Assembly: GCF_014651075.1 (NCBI RefSeq)
Contig: NZ_BMWE01000002.1
Coordinates: forward strand, 434,001 to 498,000
From: Streptomyces djakartensis
GTDB lineage: Bacteria > Actinomycetota > Actinomycetes > Streptomycetales > Streptomycetaceae
Reading direction: 5' to 3'
DNA: 64,000 bases
Positions 38,212 to 47,163 of the stretch are shown in pieces (within the stretch, counting starts at the first letter, position 1; each line of letters begins with the position of its first letter). Under the pieces are notes generated by a model, which saw only the letters and a program-made list of their open reading frames with translations, was not told where the DNA came from and did no database searches. The translations under genes were made by a program, and so were the position numbers.

Positions 38212-39663
38212 ATGACGCAGGAGACTCCCCCCGGGTGGTACCCCGACCCCGGACAGACAAGTGACGGGCCCGCCACCGTGCGCTGGTGGGACGGCAAGGC
38301 CTGGACCGACCGCATCCGCCCTGCGGAACCGGCCGCGGCCTGGACTCCCCCGGCACCGCCGTCGTCCGCCGATCCGCAGCCGGGGCATCCGGCTTCTGAC
38401 GCGGGGCCGACGGCTGCCGGCGGCCCGGGAGCGATCGGGCATGGCGCGGGCACCGGAGGCCCGGAGAGTGCCGGGCGCACCGGCGCGACCGGGGAACCAG
38501 GCGGGGCGGGCGGTCCGGAGAACGCCGGGCACCCCGGCTCCGCCGGGGAACCGGAGACGGTCCGGAAACCAGACACCGACCGACAACCGGGCAACACCGG
38601 GCAACCGAGCGAGATCGGACAATCGGGCACCGTCGGACATCCCGGCCCTGCCGGAGAGCCGGAGACGGCCGGGAGACCAGGCACCACCGGGCAACCGGGC
38701 GGGACCGGGCAATGGGGCGAAGCCGGACAGTCGGTCGGGGTCGGGCAATCGAGCGTCGTCGGACATCCAGGCGCCGGGCACATGACCACCGGCGGGCACT
38801 CGCAGACCGCCGGGCATCCCGCGTATGCCGCCTACCCCGCCTACCCCACCGCACCTCCGGCCGCCCCCGGGCGGCGGCTGCGGGTCGGGGCCGCTGTGGC
38901 GGCTGCGGTCGTGGTGCTGGCCAGCATCGGTGTGGGGGTGTACGCACTGACGGACGACCGCGGTGGTTCGCCGGCCTCGCAGGGGCCGGGCGGTCCGGGC
39001 GGGTCCGGGGGCCCGGGCGGGCCGTTCGGGGGGCCCGGCGGCTCCGGGGGGTCCGGAGGTTCAGGTGGATCCGGGGGTTCCGGTGGGCCCGGTGGGCAGA
39101 GCCCGTCGCCCGAGCAGTCGGAGCCGCCGAAGGTCAGGAGCGGCTCGGTGACCGACGCGATCTCCGGCATCAGCCTGCCGATCCCGAAGGGCTGGTACGG
39201 CCAGGAGGGACGGGCCGGCGCGCAGGTGACGTCCGACGACTCTTACAAGTGCCCCGGCGACACCTCCTCGACGTGCACGAAGGGCGGCGCCTACTCCGCA
39301 CCGGCCCTGCTCCTCGGCACCAAGGGCGGCACCGCCGAGGAGGTCGCGAAGGCGGACATCGCGGCGAACGCCAAGGAGTCCTACGGCGGCAAGTCCTACG
39401 GCGGAATCACCTCGCACGACGTGCTGGCCGCCAAGGCCGTGACCGTGGCCGGGCAGAAGGGCTACATGGTCCGGTGGAAGGCCGTCACGAGCAAGGGCGC
39501 CGACGGCATCGTGGAGTCGCTCGCGTTCCCCTCCCCCGCGAACGCGCGGCAGATGGTCGTCGTCCGCTTCGGCGTCGACGCCGACCAGAAGGAGGCCGTC
39601 CTGGACGAGATCACCAAGGGCATCAAGGTGTCGACGGGCAGCGGCAACGGCCAGGACGTCTGA
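38212..39663 (+). CDS. DUF2510 membrane-anchored protein with collagen-like and Gly/Pro/Ser-rich regions
   Basis: A 483-residue protein of unknown function. Residues 4-38 are a DUF2510 module (PPGWYPDPGQTSDG, RWWDGKAWTDR). Residues 60-200 are a low-complexity tract built from G-x-x triplets (GHPG, GEPE, GQPG, GRPG) resembling bacterial collagen-like sequence. A transmembrane helix at about 225-245 (VGAAVAAAVVVLASIGVGVYAL) is followed by a Gly/Ser/Pro linker and a C-terminal extracellular domain (about 320-483, ISLPIPKGWYGQEG, with a Cys pair in YKCPGDTSSTC). The topology implies DUF2510 inside and the C-terminal domain outside. A 6-bp hairpin follows the stop. Confidence 0.75.
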   Translation: MTQETPPGWYPDPGQTSDGPATVRWWDGKAWTDRIRPAEPAAAWTPPAPPSSADPQPGHPASDAGPTAAGGPGAIGHGAGTGGPESAGRTGATGEPGGAGGPENAGHPGSAGEPETVRKPDTDRQPGNTGQPSEIGQSGTVGHPGPAGEPETAGRPGTTGQPGGTGQWGEAGQSVGVGQSSVVGHPGAGHMTTGGHSQTAGHPAYAAYPAYPTAPPAAPGRRLRVGAAVAAAVVVLASIGVGVYALTDDRGGSPASQGPGGPGGSGGPGGPFGGPGGSGGSGGSGGSGGSGGPGGQSPSPEQSEPPKVRSGSVTDAISGISLPIPKGWYGQEGRAGAQVTSDDSYKCPGDTSSTCTKGGAYSAPALLLGTKGGTAEEVAKADIAANAKESYGGKSYGGITSHDVLAAKAVTVAGQKGYMVRWKAVTSKGADGIVESLAFPSPANARQMVVVRFGVDADQKEAVLDEITKGIKVSTGSGNGQDV

Positions 39664-39680
39664 CGGGCGACAAGCGCCCG
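39664..39680 (+). terminator. Possible short terminator after the DUF2510 gene
   Basis: CGGGCG (39664-39669) pairs with CGCCCG (39675-39680) around a 5-nt loop directly after the stop codon. The stem is short; the remaining 230 nt to the phospholipase stop show no gene. Confidence 0.4.
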
Positions 39681-39914
39681 ACCGGTCTGTCGCTGGTCGC
39701 CTCCAGGGCCGCCCCGGCGGGCGTGCTGCTCACGCTCGCCGGGGTGACCCTGGCGCCCGGAAGGGGGACGTGGTGCCGCTCAGCAGGACTTCTACGGATC
39801 ACCCGGTGGACGCCGACCGCCCGGTGACCGCCGTCCTGGCCCTGGAGCCCGGCCCGGCGGCGACCGGACCGGCCCGGGCGCCCCGACCGCACGACCCGGG
39901 ACACCTCACCACCG

Positions 39915-41966
39915 CTAGCCGGTGATGATCGCCGGGTCGCTCACCCCCGGCCTGCCGTTCTCGACATGGCCGGCGAAGCGCCGCAGGAACGCCTTGTCGC
40001 CTTCCGCGGTGACGGTCAGGTCGTACCAGCGGCGGCTGGCGGCGAGTCCGACCGTCCGCCGTACGGTGGCGCCCGGGCGGACGGTGATGGTCGAGGGCCG
40101 GCCGCCGTAGCCGTCGGAGAGCTTCAGCCGGGCGGCGCCGGAGCCCTCGTTGGTGAAGACCAGTTCGATGTCGTCGCCGGTGTGACGTGCGGTGACCTCG
40201 CAGCCGGCCGTCCTGTTCGAGCCCTTGAAGGCCCGCACAAAGCCGTTCGGGCCGTGCACGGTCAGGTCGTAGGAGCCCGCCGAGTAGGCCGAGTTCCAGG
40301 TGTCGGAGAGTGTCTTGCCGGCCTCGGTGGTGTACATCCAGGGGCCGTCGGCGCGGTTGCCGGAGGTGACGTGGAAGGCGGCGCCCGCCTTCGGCCCGGA
40401 GGCGAAGGTGAGCGTGAGCCTGCCCGCCGCCGCGTCGACCGAGGCGTCCACGTGCGGGGCGTACTTCAGCGGCCGGGAGCGGCGCAGGCCGGGTTCCTGC
40501 CGGGGCATGCGCGGGTCGGCCGGCGGGGTCGGCCGGTAGTCGGGGTGGCGCTCGCGGTCCTGCGGTTCGTACCCGTCGGTGCCGGGCAGCGCCGCGGGAC
40601 GCGTGTCCTTGCGGGAGAAGTCGAACGCGGCCGTCAGGTCACCGCAGACCGCCCGGCGCCACGGCGAGATGCTGGTCTCGCGCACGCCGAAGCGGCGCTC
40701 CATGAAGCGCAGGATCGAGGTGTGGTCGAGGGTCTCGGAACAGACGTAGCCGCCCTTGCTCCACGGTGAGACGACCAGCATGGGCACGCGGGGGCCGAGG
40801 CCGTAGGGGCCGGCGGTGTTCTTGCTGTCGCCGGGGAAGAGGTCGAGGGAGACGTCGACGGTGGACCGGCCGCGGGAGGCGTCCTTCGGCGGCAGCGGCG
40901 GCACGACGTGGTCGAAGAAGCCGTCGTTCTCGTCGTAGGTGATGAACAGGGCGGTCTTCGACCACACCTCCGGGTTGGAGGTGAGGGCGTCCAGGACCTG
41001 GGCGATGTACCAGGCGCCGTAGTTCGACGGCCAGTTGGAGTGCTCGGAGAAGGCCTCGGGGGCGGCGATCCAGGAGATCTGCGGGAGCTTGCCGGCCTTC
41101 ACGTCGGCGCGCAGCAGGTCGAAGTAGCCCTCGCCGGCCTTGACGTTCGTGCCGGTGCGGGCCTTGTCGTACCAGGGGTCGCCCGGCTGGGCGTCCCGGT
41201 ACTTGTTGAAGTAGAGCAGCGAGTTGTCGCCGTAGTTGCCGCGGTAGGCGTCCTGGATCCAGCCCCAGGAGCCCTTCGCGTCGAGGCCGTCGCCGATGTC
41301 CTGGTAGACCTTCCAGGAGACGCCGGCCTGCTCCAGGCGTTCGGGGTACGTCGTCCAGCCGTAACCGAGTTCGTCGTTGCCGAGCACCGGGCCGCCGCCG
41401 GTGCCGTCGTTGCCCGTGCAGCCCGACCACATGTAGTAGCGGTTCGGGTCGGTGGAGCCGATGAACGAGCAGTGGTAGGCGTCGCAGACCGTGAAGGCGT
41501 CGGCGAGGGCGTAGTGGAAGGGGATGTCCTCGCGCGTCAGGTACGCCATGGTCGTGGTGCCCTTGGCGGGCACCCACCTGTCGTACTTGCCGCCGTTGTA
41601 GGCCTGGTGGCCGTCGGGCCAGGAGTGGGGCAGGCCCTCCAGGAACTGCATGCCGAGGTCGTCGGCGTCCGGGTGGAACGGCAGGACCTCCTTGCCGTCC
41701 TTCTCCTGGTGCCAGACGGTCTTGCCGTTGTCGAGGGTGACCGGGCGGGGGTCGCCGAAGCCGCGGACGCCTCTCAGGGTGCCGAAGTAATGGTCGAAGG
41801 AACGGTTCTCCTGCATGAGGACCACGATGTGCTCGACGTCCTCGATCGACCCGGTGCGGTGGTTCGCCGGAAGCGCGGCCGCCCGCTGAATGCTGGCGGA
41901 CAGTGCGCTGAAGGCCGTTGTGGCGCCCGCGAGTTGGAGAAAGCGGCGCCGATTGACTTCGGACAT
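39915..41966 (-). CDS. Phosphocholine-specific phospholipase C, Tat-exported
   Basis: A 683-residue secreted non-haemolytic-type phospholipase C. The Tat signal is NRRRFLQLAGATTAFSAL. The catalytic phosphoesterase region begins IEDVEHIVVLMQENRSFDHYFGTLRGV (Asn and Thr-type metal/nucleophile region), with later motifs DENDGFFDHVVPP and VPMLVVSPWSKGGYV. Two small beta-sandwich domains of about 90 residues follow at the C-terminus, as in Pseudomonas PlcN/PlcH. It hydrolyses phosphatidylcholine-like lipids and may supply phosphate or choline. The start is ATG 41966; the 81-residue upstream extension has no family similarity. Confidence 0.9.
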   Translation of the reverse strand: MSEVNRRRFLQLAGATTAFSALSASIQRAAALPANHRTGSIEDVEHIVVLMQENRSFDHYFGTLRGVRGFGDPRPVTLDNGKTVWHQEKDGKEVLPFHPDADDLGMQFLEGLPHSWPDGHQAYNGGKYDRWVPAKGTTTMAYLTREDIPFHYALADAFTVCDAYHCSFIGSTDPNRYYMWSGCTGNDGTGGGPVLGNDELGYGWTTYPERLEQAGVSWKVYQDIGDGLDAKGSWGWIQDAYRGNYGDNSLLYFNKYRDAQPGDPWYDKARTGTNVKAGEGYFDLLRADVKAGKLPQISWIAAPEAFSEHSNWPSNYGAWYIAQVLDALTSNPEVWSKTALFITYDENDGFFDHVVPPLPPKDASRGRSTVDVSLDLFPGDSKNTAGPYGLGPRVPMLVVSPWSKGGYVCSETLDHTSILRFMERRFGVRETSISPWRRAVCGDLTAAFDFSRKDTRPAALPGTDGYEPQDRERHPDYRPTPPADPRMPRQEPGLRRSRPLKYAPHVDASVDAAAGRLTLTFASGPKAGAAFHVTSGNRADGPWMYTTEAGKTLSDTWNSAYSAGSYDLTVHGPNGFVRAFKGSNRTAGCEVTARHTGDDIELVFTNEGSGAARLKLSDGYGGRPSTITVRPGATVRRTVGLAASRRWYDLTVTAEGDKAFLRRFAGHVENGRPGVSDPAIITG

Positions 41967-42135
41967 GTAGGACAGACCTCTCATCCTGAGGTGCGGGATG
42001 GCCGGAACGTGACGGAATCTGCGCGGAAGGAGTGTTTCAGGGACACCAAACGTCAAGGAAGGGGCGCGTGACACTCGTGTGAAAGTCGCCGGTACGGCAG
42101 GTGTGCCCGGGCCGTGGCAGGGGAGGGTGAGGGGC

Positions 42136-43419
42136 GTGACAGAGACGCAGACGGTTTCCCCGCCGACGAAACGGCCCGTTCGCCAGCTCCTCGCCGCCTC
42201 GGTGGGCAACGCCGTGGAGTGGTACGACTGGTACGCCTACACGTTTCTGGCCACCTACATCGCCGCGCAGGTCTTCCCGAAGAGCGCGGACAACTCGCTG
42301 GTGCCGCTGCTGTCGACGTTCGCGGTGTTCGCCGTGGGCTTCTTCATGCGGCCGGTCGGCGGACTGCTGATGGGCGCGGTCGCGGACCGGCACGGGCGGC
42401 GGGCCGCGCTGACGGTCACCATCCTGCTGATGGGCGGCAGCAGCCTGCTGGTCGGCCTCACCCCCACCTACGCGGCCGCGGGCGTGCTCGCGCCGGTGAT
42501 CCTCGTCCTCGCCCGGCTGCTGCAGGGCCTGTCCGTGGGCGGGGAGTTCGCGGCCTCGACGACGTTCCTGGTCGAGTCGGCGGGCCCCGGCCGGCGCGGG
42601 CTGTTCTCCAGCTTCCAGTACGTGTCGACGACCGTCGGGCAGCTCGTCGCCTCCGGCATCGCGACCCTGCTGGTGGACACGCTGAGCGACGGGCAGATGA
42701 ACGGCTGGGGCTGGCGGGTCCCGTTCGCGCTCGGGGCCGTGCTGAGCCTGGTCGGCTTCTGGATCCGGCGGGGCGCTGAGGAGACCCGCAGCGCGGAGCA
42801 GCAGCGGGCACCGCGCCCGGGCCTGTTCGAGGCGCTGCGCCGGCACCCCCGCGAGTCGCTCCTCATCTGCGGCATCACGGCGGGCGGCACCATCGCCTAC
42901 TACACGTGGACGTCGTACCTGCCGACGTACGCCGAACTCAACACGGGCATCGAGAAGCCGGACGCACTGCTCGCGGGCACGATCTCACTGGCCTTCTTCG
43001 CCCTGCTGCAACCGCTGGGCGGCCTGCTCTCGGACCGCTTCGGCCGCCGCCCCCTGCTCCTCTTCTTCGGTCTGGGCTTCGCCCTGCTCACGGTGCCCCT
43101 GCTGCACATCCTGCGTGACTCGTTCGCCGTGCTGTTGCTCGTGAGTTGCGCGGGCATGGTGCTGCTGACCGGCTTCACCTCGATCAGCGCGGCCGTGAAC
43201 GCGGAGGTCTTCCCGCCCCGGGTCCGCGCGGCCGGCATCGGCTTCCCCTACTCGCTGACGGTCGCGCTGTTCGGCGGCACCGCTCCGTACGTCGGCACCC
43301 TGTTCAAGGAGCTGGGGCATTCCGGACTGTTCCCGTGGTACGTCGCGGTGCTGTGCCTGCTGTCGTCGCTGGTGTACCTGCGGTTGCCGGAGACGGCACA
43401 CGCACCGCTGCGGCGATGA
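42136..43419 (+). CDS. MFS metabolite:H+ symporter (MHS family, KgtP/ProP type)
   Basis: A 427-residue, 12-helix major facilitator of the metabolite:proton symporter family. Early motifs NAVEWYDWYAYTFLATYIA and FFMRPVGGLLMGAVADRHGRRAAL, then ARLLQGLSVGGEFAASTTFL, are characteristic of alpha-ketoglutarate permease-like MHS proteins. The substrate is likely a dicarboxylate or similar organic anion, not determinable here. The start is GTG 42136 with a GGGAGGG upstream. It is divergent from the phospholipase C gene, which could indicate linked uptake of a released product, though this is speculative. Confidence 0.88.
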   Translation: MTETQTVSPPTKRPVRQLLAASVGNAVEWYDWYAYTFLATYIAAQVFPKSADNSLVPLLSTFAVFAVGFFMRPVGGLLMGAVADRHGRRAALTVTILLMGGSSLLVGLTPTYAAAGVLAPVILVLARLLQGLSVGGEFAASTTFLVESAGPGRRGLFSSFQYVSTTVGQLVASGIATLLVDTLSDGQMNGWGWRVPFALGAVLSLVGFWIRRGAEETRSAEQQRAPRPGLFEALRRHPRESLLICGITAGGTIAYYTWTSYLPTYAELNTGIEKPDALLAGTISLAFFALLQPLGGLLSDRFGRRPLLLFFGLGFALLTVPLLHILRDSFAVLLLVSCAGMVLLTGFTSISAAVNAEVFPPRVRAAGIGFPYSLTVALFGGTAPYVGTLFKELGHSGLFPWYVAVLCLLSSLVYLRLPETAHAPLRR

Positions 43420-43649
43420 GGCGCTGCCGCCCGCGAGGATCCGGTCGAGAACGCTCATCGGCCTCTCCCTGGAGCGCTGCCTGCCGGATCGTCCGCCGCC
43501 GCGGAACGTCCGCCCCGCTTGAGTCAGGCTGTCCGTCACCCGTGTCCAGGCCGTGCCCGGAAGAGGGCCCGTCCCCATCGCCGTCACCCGGTGCGCTGGG
43601 TGATCAACGCGTTGAACACAAGCTCGTTGCAGTCCCCAAGCGGAGCGTT

Positions 43650-44339
43650 TCACGCCGAGCGCAGGTACTCCCTCAGCCATTGCTCGGTGTTGCTCACGTG
43701 CAGCAGCGCGGCGGCCTGACTGAGGGCGGCGTCACGAGTGGAGAGGGCGTTGAAGATCGCCTCGTGCTCGGCGAGGGTCCGGCCCGCTGCCTTGTCGTCG
43801 ACCAGACCGCGCCAGATGCGGGCGCGCAGAGTGCGGCCGGAGATCCCGTCCAAGAGGGTGAGGAGGGTTTCGTTGCCCGTGGCCGAGACGACGGCGCGGT
43901 GGAATGCGGCGTCGTGGGCGTTGAGCTGCTCGACGTCGTCGCGGGCCTCGCGCATGGCGTCCAGGTGCCGCTTCACCTCGGCCAGCTGCTCCTCGGAGAT
44001 CCGGGTGGCGGCAAGGGCCATGGCCATCGGTTCGAGGAGCCGCCGCACCTCCATGAGGTCCCGCAGCGCCACCGAGTCGCCCTGCAGCAGCTCCACCGCA
44101 CCGCCCAGCCCTTCCAGGAGCAGGCTCGGCTGCAGGCTGGTCACATAGGTGCCGTCACCTCGCCGGACTTCCAGGACCCGCGCGACGGCCAGTGCCTTGA
44201 CCGCTTCCCGGGCGAGGTTGCGCGACAGTCCCAACTGGGCGGCCAGGTCCGGCTCCGGCGGGAGCTTCGACCCCGGAGACAGCGCACCGGTCCGGATCAG
44301 CTCACGGATCTGCTCGATGGCCTTGTCCGTCAGAGACAC
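43650..44339 (-). CDS. GntR-family (FadR subfamily) transcriptional regulator
   Basis: A 229-residue FadR-type regulator. The N-terminal winged helix is LIRTGALSPGSKLPPEPDLAAQLGLSRNLAREAVKAL with the wing VLEVRRGDGTYV. The C-terminal FCD domain (about 85-225) has the helical metal/ligand pocket with LRDLMEVRRLLEPMAMALAA, DAAFHRAVVSATGN and AEHEAIFNAL; its Asp/His residues usually hold a metal that binds a carboxylate effector. The start is GTG 44339, nine nt after GGGGAGGT. Its position beside the fucosidase/ABC importer/fuconate dehydratase genes suggests it controls that island and senses a sugar acid such as L-fuconate. Confidence 0.9.
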   Translation of the reverse strand: MSLTDKAIEQIRELIRTGALSPGSKLPPEPDLAAQLGLSRNLAREAVKALAVARVLEVRRGDGTYVTSLQPSLLLEGLGGAVELLQGDSVALRDLMEVRRLLEPMAMALAATRISEEQLAEVKRHLDAMREARDDVEQLNAHDAAFHRAVVSATGNETLLTLLDGISGRTLRARIWRGLVDDKAAGRTLAEHEAIFNALSTRDAALSQAAALLHVSNTEQWLREYLRSA

Positions 44340-44479
44340 CGCGAACCACCTCCCCCACCGTGCCCCTCGAGCACGTCCGACCCGTTCCGGGGTCCGCGTG
44401 CCGAGGGTGACGTCGATGATACTGGGACGCGGGTACGGCAACGTGTGCCGGACGGGCGACCGCGCTGGGGCCCGTCCGC

Positions 44480-44593
44480 CGGCGCTCCGGACGGGGCGGA
44501 ACTCGAAGGTGCCGGTGACGTCCTGGAGCGGGGCGAAGCCCGTGCCGGTGCCGACGCGGCGCTCGAGGGGCTCGATCTCTGTCGGTGCGAGAG
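44480..44593 (-). other. Coding-like stretch after the fucosidase stop codon, possible gene remnant
   Basis: Reading from the fucosidase stop towards lower coordinates, one frame gives about 35 residues (TEIEPLERRVGTG, then FAPLQDVTGTFEFRPV) with nearly all third positions G or C. It looks like the C-terminus of another secreted hydrolase, but has no start and is too short to identify. It may be the scar of a deleted neighbour. Confidence 0.3.
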
Positions 44594-46825
44594 TCACTGG
44601 GCGGTGAAGGTCCACAGCAGGTTGGAGCTGCTGCCGTACGTCCACTGCTTGGTGACGGAGCCCGAGTCGACGTCGCCGCCGCCGTCGAGGACCAGGCCGG
44701 TGGTGCGGTTGGCTATCGTGTAGCGGTCGCCGCCCCGGTGGGTGATCTTCCACTGCTGGTTGGTGCCACCGTTCCAGGGGGCCTGTCTGGCCGGAGAGCC
44801 GTCGGTGGTGGCGCCCCAGCCGTCGGCGACCATGCCGTTCGTACGGTTGACCAGCCTGTAGTAGCCGCCCGCGACCGCTTCCGCCTGCCACTGAAGGTTC
44901 GAACTGCCGTCCCACGTCCACTGCTTGAGGTTGGACCCGGAGGCCACGTCGCCCCCGCTGTCCAGAGCGAGGCCGTTGGTGGCGTTGGTGATCCGGAAGT
45001 ACGTCGCCGGGTTGAACCGGACCCTCAGCGAGGTGATCCGGTCGTTGTTGCCGGAGACCCGCAGGTCGGGGTTCTCGGCGGTGAACGTCCAGGAGGTGCC
45101 CGTGAAGTCGTCTCCGGAGTAGCCGACCACCTGGTAACCGGGGGCCATCCGGAGAGAGGAGAGCGTGCCGGCCCCCAGTCCGGCCCCGGCCAGGTCGGCC
45201 GCGGTGTGGTCGCCGACGGTGAAGACGCCCGCCTTTCCGGTGTAGTCGATGTCGGTGAAGGCGACGGCGCCGGTGAGCGGCCGCAGGCCGGGGATCGCGC
45301 CGGAGAAGGTGAGCTTCAGGACGTAGGCGCCCGCGCCGTACGGCGCCGGGGAGGGCAGGGTGACCGTGAGGCCGGAGGAGTTCTGGGTCGGCGTGGGCAG
45401 GTCGATGTAGGTGCCGGCGGTGGTGCCGAGGAGCTTCACCGAGGACAGCGTGGAGAGGTTGATCCGGTCCGAGCTGAGAGTCTTGATCGTCAGCGAGCTG
45501 CCGGGCCAGCCCAGGACGGTGGCGTACAGGACCGTACCGGCCTTGTCGCGGGTGAAGCGGATGTCCTGCGGCGTGCCCGCGTGCGGGGTGGTGAACGAGC
45601 CGCCGCCCATGGCCGTCGGGCCCTCGCCGTACGCGGTCCAGGCGCGGGTCGAGTACACCGACTCGCCGAAGCGCCTCAGGTGGTCTCCGATACCGAGGAG
45701 GATGTCCTTCTGCGCCTGCGGGATCGTGCCGTCGGCCATCGGCGCGATGTTCAGCAGCATGTTGCCGTTCTTGCTGACCCGGTCGATGAAGGAGTGCAGC
45801 ATCTGCTGGACGGTGTAGTAGCCGATTCCCCGCGTGTAGCACCAGCTGGAGCTGGAGATGCTGTCGTCGGTCAGCCAGTACGGGGTGGTGAGGTCGGCCG
45901 GCCCGCCGCGCTCGTAGTCGAAGACCTCGCCCTTGCCGTGCATGCCGTCCTTGTAGGTGGCGACGACCTCACGCCCCCAGACGCCGGCCTGGTTGTAGTA
46001 GTACGCCAGGAAGTCGAGGCGCTGTTGCTCGTCGACGGCGTCCAGGTTGAAGTCCTGCCACAGGATGTCGGGGCGGGCGCGGTCGATGACTTCCTTGAGT
46101 TTGTCGAACCAGAGCTGGTTCTCGGCGGCTGGAGCCAGCTGACCGTAGAGCTTCTTGAGGCCGGTGTCCGTCTGAGTGGGGGCGAACTCGTAGAAGCCGG
46201 TGAAGTTGTAGGCGTGGTGCATGGCCACCAGCAGCTTCAGGCCCTTGGCGCGGATCGCCGTGGAGAAGATTCCCAGCAGGTCCAGCCCGGGGCCCTTGCT
46301 CACCGAGTTCCACTCGTTGACCTGGCTGTCCCACATGGAGAAGCCGTCATGGTGCTCGGCGACCGGGCCCGCGAACCTCGCGCCGGCGTCCACGAACAGC
46401 TGTGCCCACTCGTCGGGGTCGAACTTCCCGCCGGCCGACTTGAGCTTCGGCGCGAACTTCACGAAGTCGCCCGTCAGGTCGCGGGCACCGTTGATGAAGT
46501 TGTGGTACGGCCAAGCCGATGGCCGGCCGTAGGTCGCGATGTGGTGCTGGTTGACGCTGTCGCCGGCCCGGTACATGGTGCGCGGGTACCACTCGTTGCC
46601 GTAGGCGGGGACGCTGAAGACGCCCCAGTGGAAGTAGATCCCGAACTTCGCGTCCTTGAACCACTCCGGAGCCGGCGGGTGCTGGTCGACCGAGTTCCAG
46701 TCGGGCGTGTACCTGCTCGGTGCCGCCTGTGCGACGCCGGACCCGAGGCCGCCGCCGGCGATGGCTGCGGCAGCTGTACACGTGGCGGCGGACAGGAACT
46801 GGCGTCTGTTGAGAGAACTCGACAT
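44594..46825 (-). CDS. Secreted alpha-L-fucosidase (GH29) with beta/gamma-crystallin-like and ricin-type lectin domains
   Basis: A 743-residue exported glycosidase. A Tat-like signal (SLNRRQFLSAATCTAAAAIAG) ends in AQAAPS. Residues 40-380 are the GH29 barrel: WFKDAKFGIYFHWGVFSVP, AEHHDGFSMWDSQ, and DILWQDFN, whose Asp is the likely nucleophile. A beta-sandwich follows. Residues about 520-605 look like a beta/gamma-crystallin-type module (VAFTDIDYTGKAGVFTVGDH, YSGDDFTGTSWTFTA, NDRITSLRV). Residues 607-743 are a ricin-type lectin (TNATNGLALDSGG repeats with LQWQ/QQWKI). It releases L-fucose from polysaccharides outside the cell. AGGGA lies 8 nt before ATG 46825. It is divergent from the ABC importer operon. 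Confidence 0.9.
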   Translation of the reverse strand: MSSSLNRRQFLSAATCTAAAAIAGGGLGSGVAQAAPSRYTPDWNSVDQHPPAPEWFKDAKFGIYFHWGVFSVPAYGNEWYPRTMYRAGDSVNQHHIATYGRPSAWPYHNFINGARDLTGDFVKFAPKLKSAGGKFDPDEWAQLFVDAGARFAGPVAEHHDGFSMWDSQVNEWNSVSKGPGLDLLGIFSTAIRAKGLKLLVAMHHAYNFTGFYEFAPTQTDTGLKKLYGQLAPAAENQLWFDKLKEVIDRARPDILWQDFNLDAVDEQQRLDFLAYYYNQAGVWGREVVATYKDGMHGKGEVFDYERGGPADLTTPYWLTDDSISSSSWCYTRGIGYYTVQQMLHSFIDRVSKNGNMLLNIAPMADGTIPQAQKDILLGIGDHLRRFGESVYSTRAWTAYGEGPTAMGGGSFTTPHAGTPQDIRFTRDKAGTVLYATVLGWPGSSLTIKTLSSDRINLSTLSSVKLLGTTAGTYIDLPTPTQNSSGLTVTLPSPAPYGAGAYVLKLTFSGAIPGLRPLTGAVAFTDIDYTGKAGVFTVGDHTAADLAGAGLGAGTLSSLRMAPGYQVVGYSGDDFTGTSWTFTAENPDLRVSGNNDRITSLRVRFNPATYFRITNATNGLALDSGGDVASGSNLKQWTWDGSSNLQWQAEAVAGGYYRLVNRTNGMVADGWGATTDGSPARQAPWNGGTNQQWKITHRGGDRYTIANRTTGLVLDGGGDVDSGSVTKQWTYGSSSNLLWTFTAQ

Positions 46826-46970
46826 GAGCACTTCCCTGAAGTGGGGGGAGATTCAAGGGACCAGGGGGCACGCGTCGCCCGTCGTTCTGCAACGCCGGGT
46901 GTCAGGCACGAAGCTCGGCCATGTGACGCACTGATGTCAACGGGCGTGCAGGGATGAAGAGACCGATTGA

Positions 46971-47083
46971 TGGGATCTATGTGGACCCCTGGTCGTCACG
47001 GAGAGGTCAATTCCCGTCTTGTTTCAAGCCTTTCGTCCGAGACCTAGACAGACCTCCAGGCCGCCACCTATACATACATCCCA
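46971..47083. promoter_or_regulatory. Paired inverted 12-mers in the fucosidase/ABC-importer intergenic region
   Basis: TGGGATCTATGT (46971-46982) and ACATACATCCCA (47072-47083) are inverted copies agreeing at 11 of 12 positions, 89 nt apart, in the 338-nt region between divergent operons. This arrangement fits two binding sites of one regulator, probably the GntR protein at 43650, allowing DNA looping or repression of both promoters. No gene is present in this region. Confidence 0.5.
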
Positions 47084-47163
47084 TCTCTCTGATGCGGCGG
47101 CAGAGCAACTGTCGCCCTGCACAGCCCTCTCCCCGCTCCCGGGACCAGCGCGAGGAAGTGCCG

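Noticed and set aside
38175..38817. Repetitive Pro/Cys/Gly-rich minus-strand frames
   Set aside because: They are the complement of the collagen-like G-x-x tract of the DUF2510 gene; the periodicity comes from that coding repeat.
43650..45842. 730-residue continuous minus-strand frame joining the GntR gene to upstream sequence
   Set aside because: The real GntR gene starts at GTG 44339 with a strong ribosome binding site; the upstream part is out of frame with, and a shadow of, the fucosidase gene.
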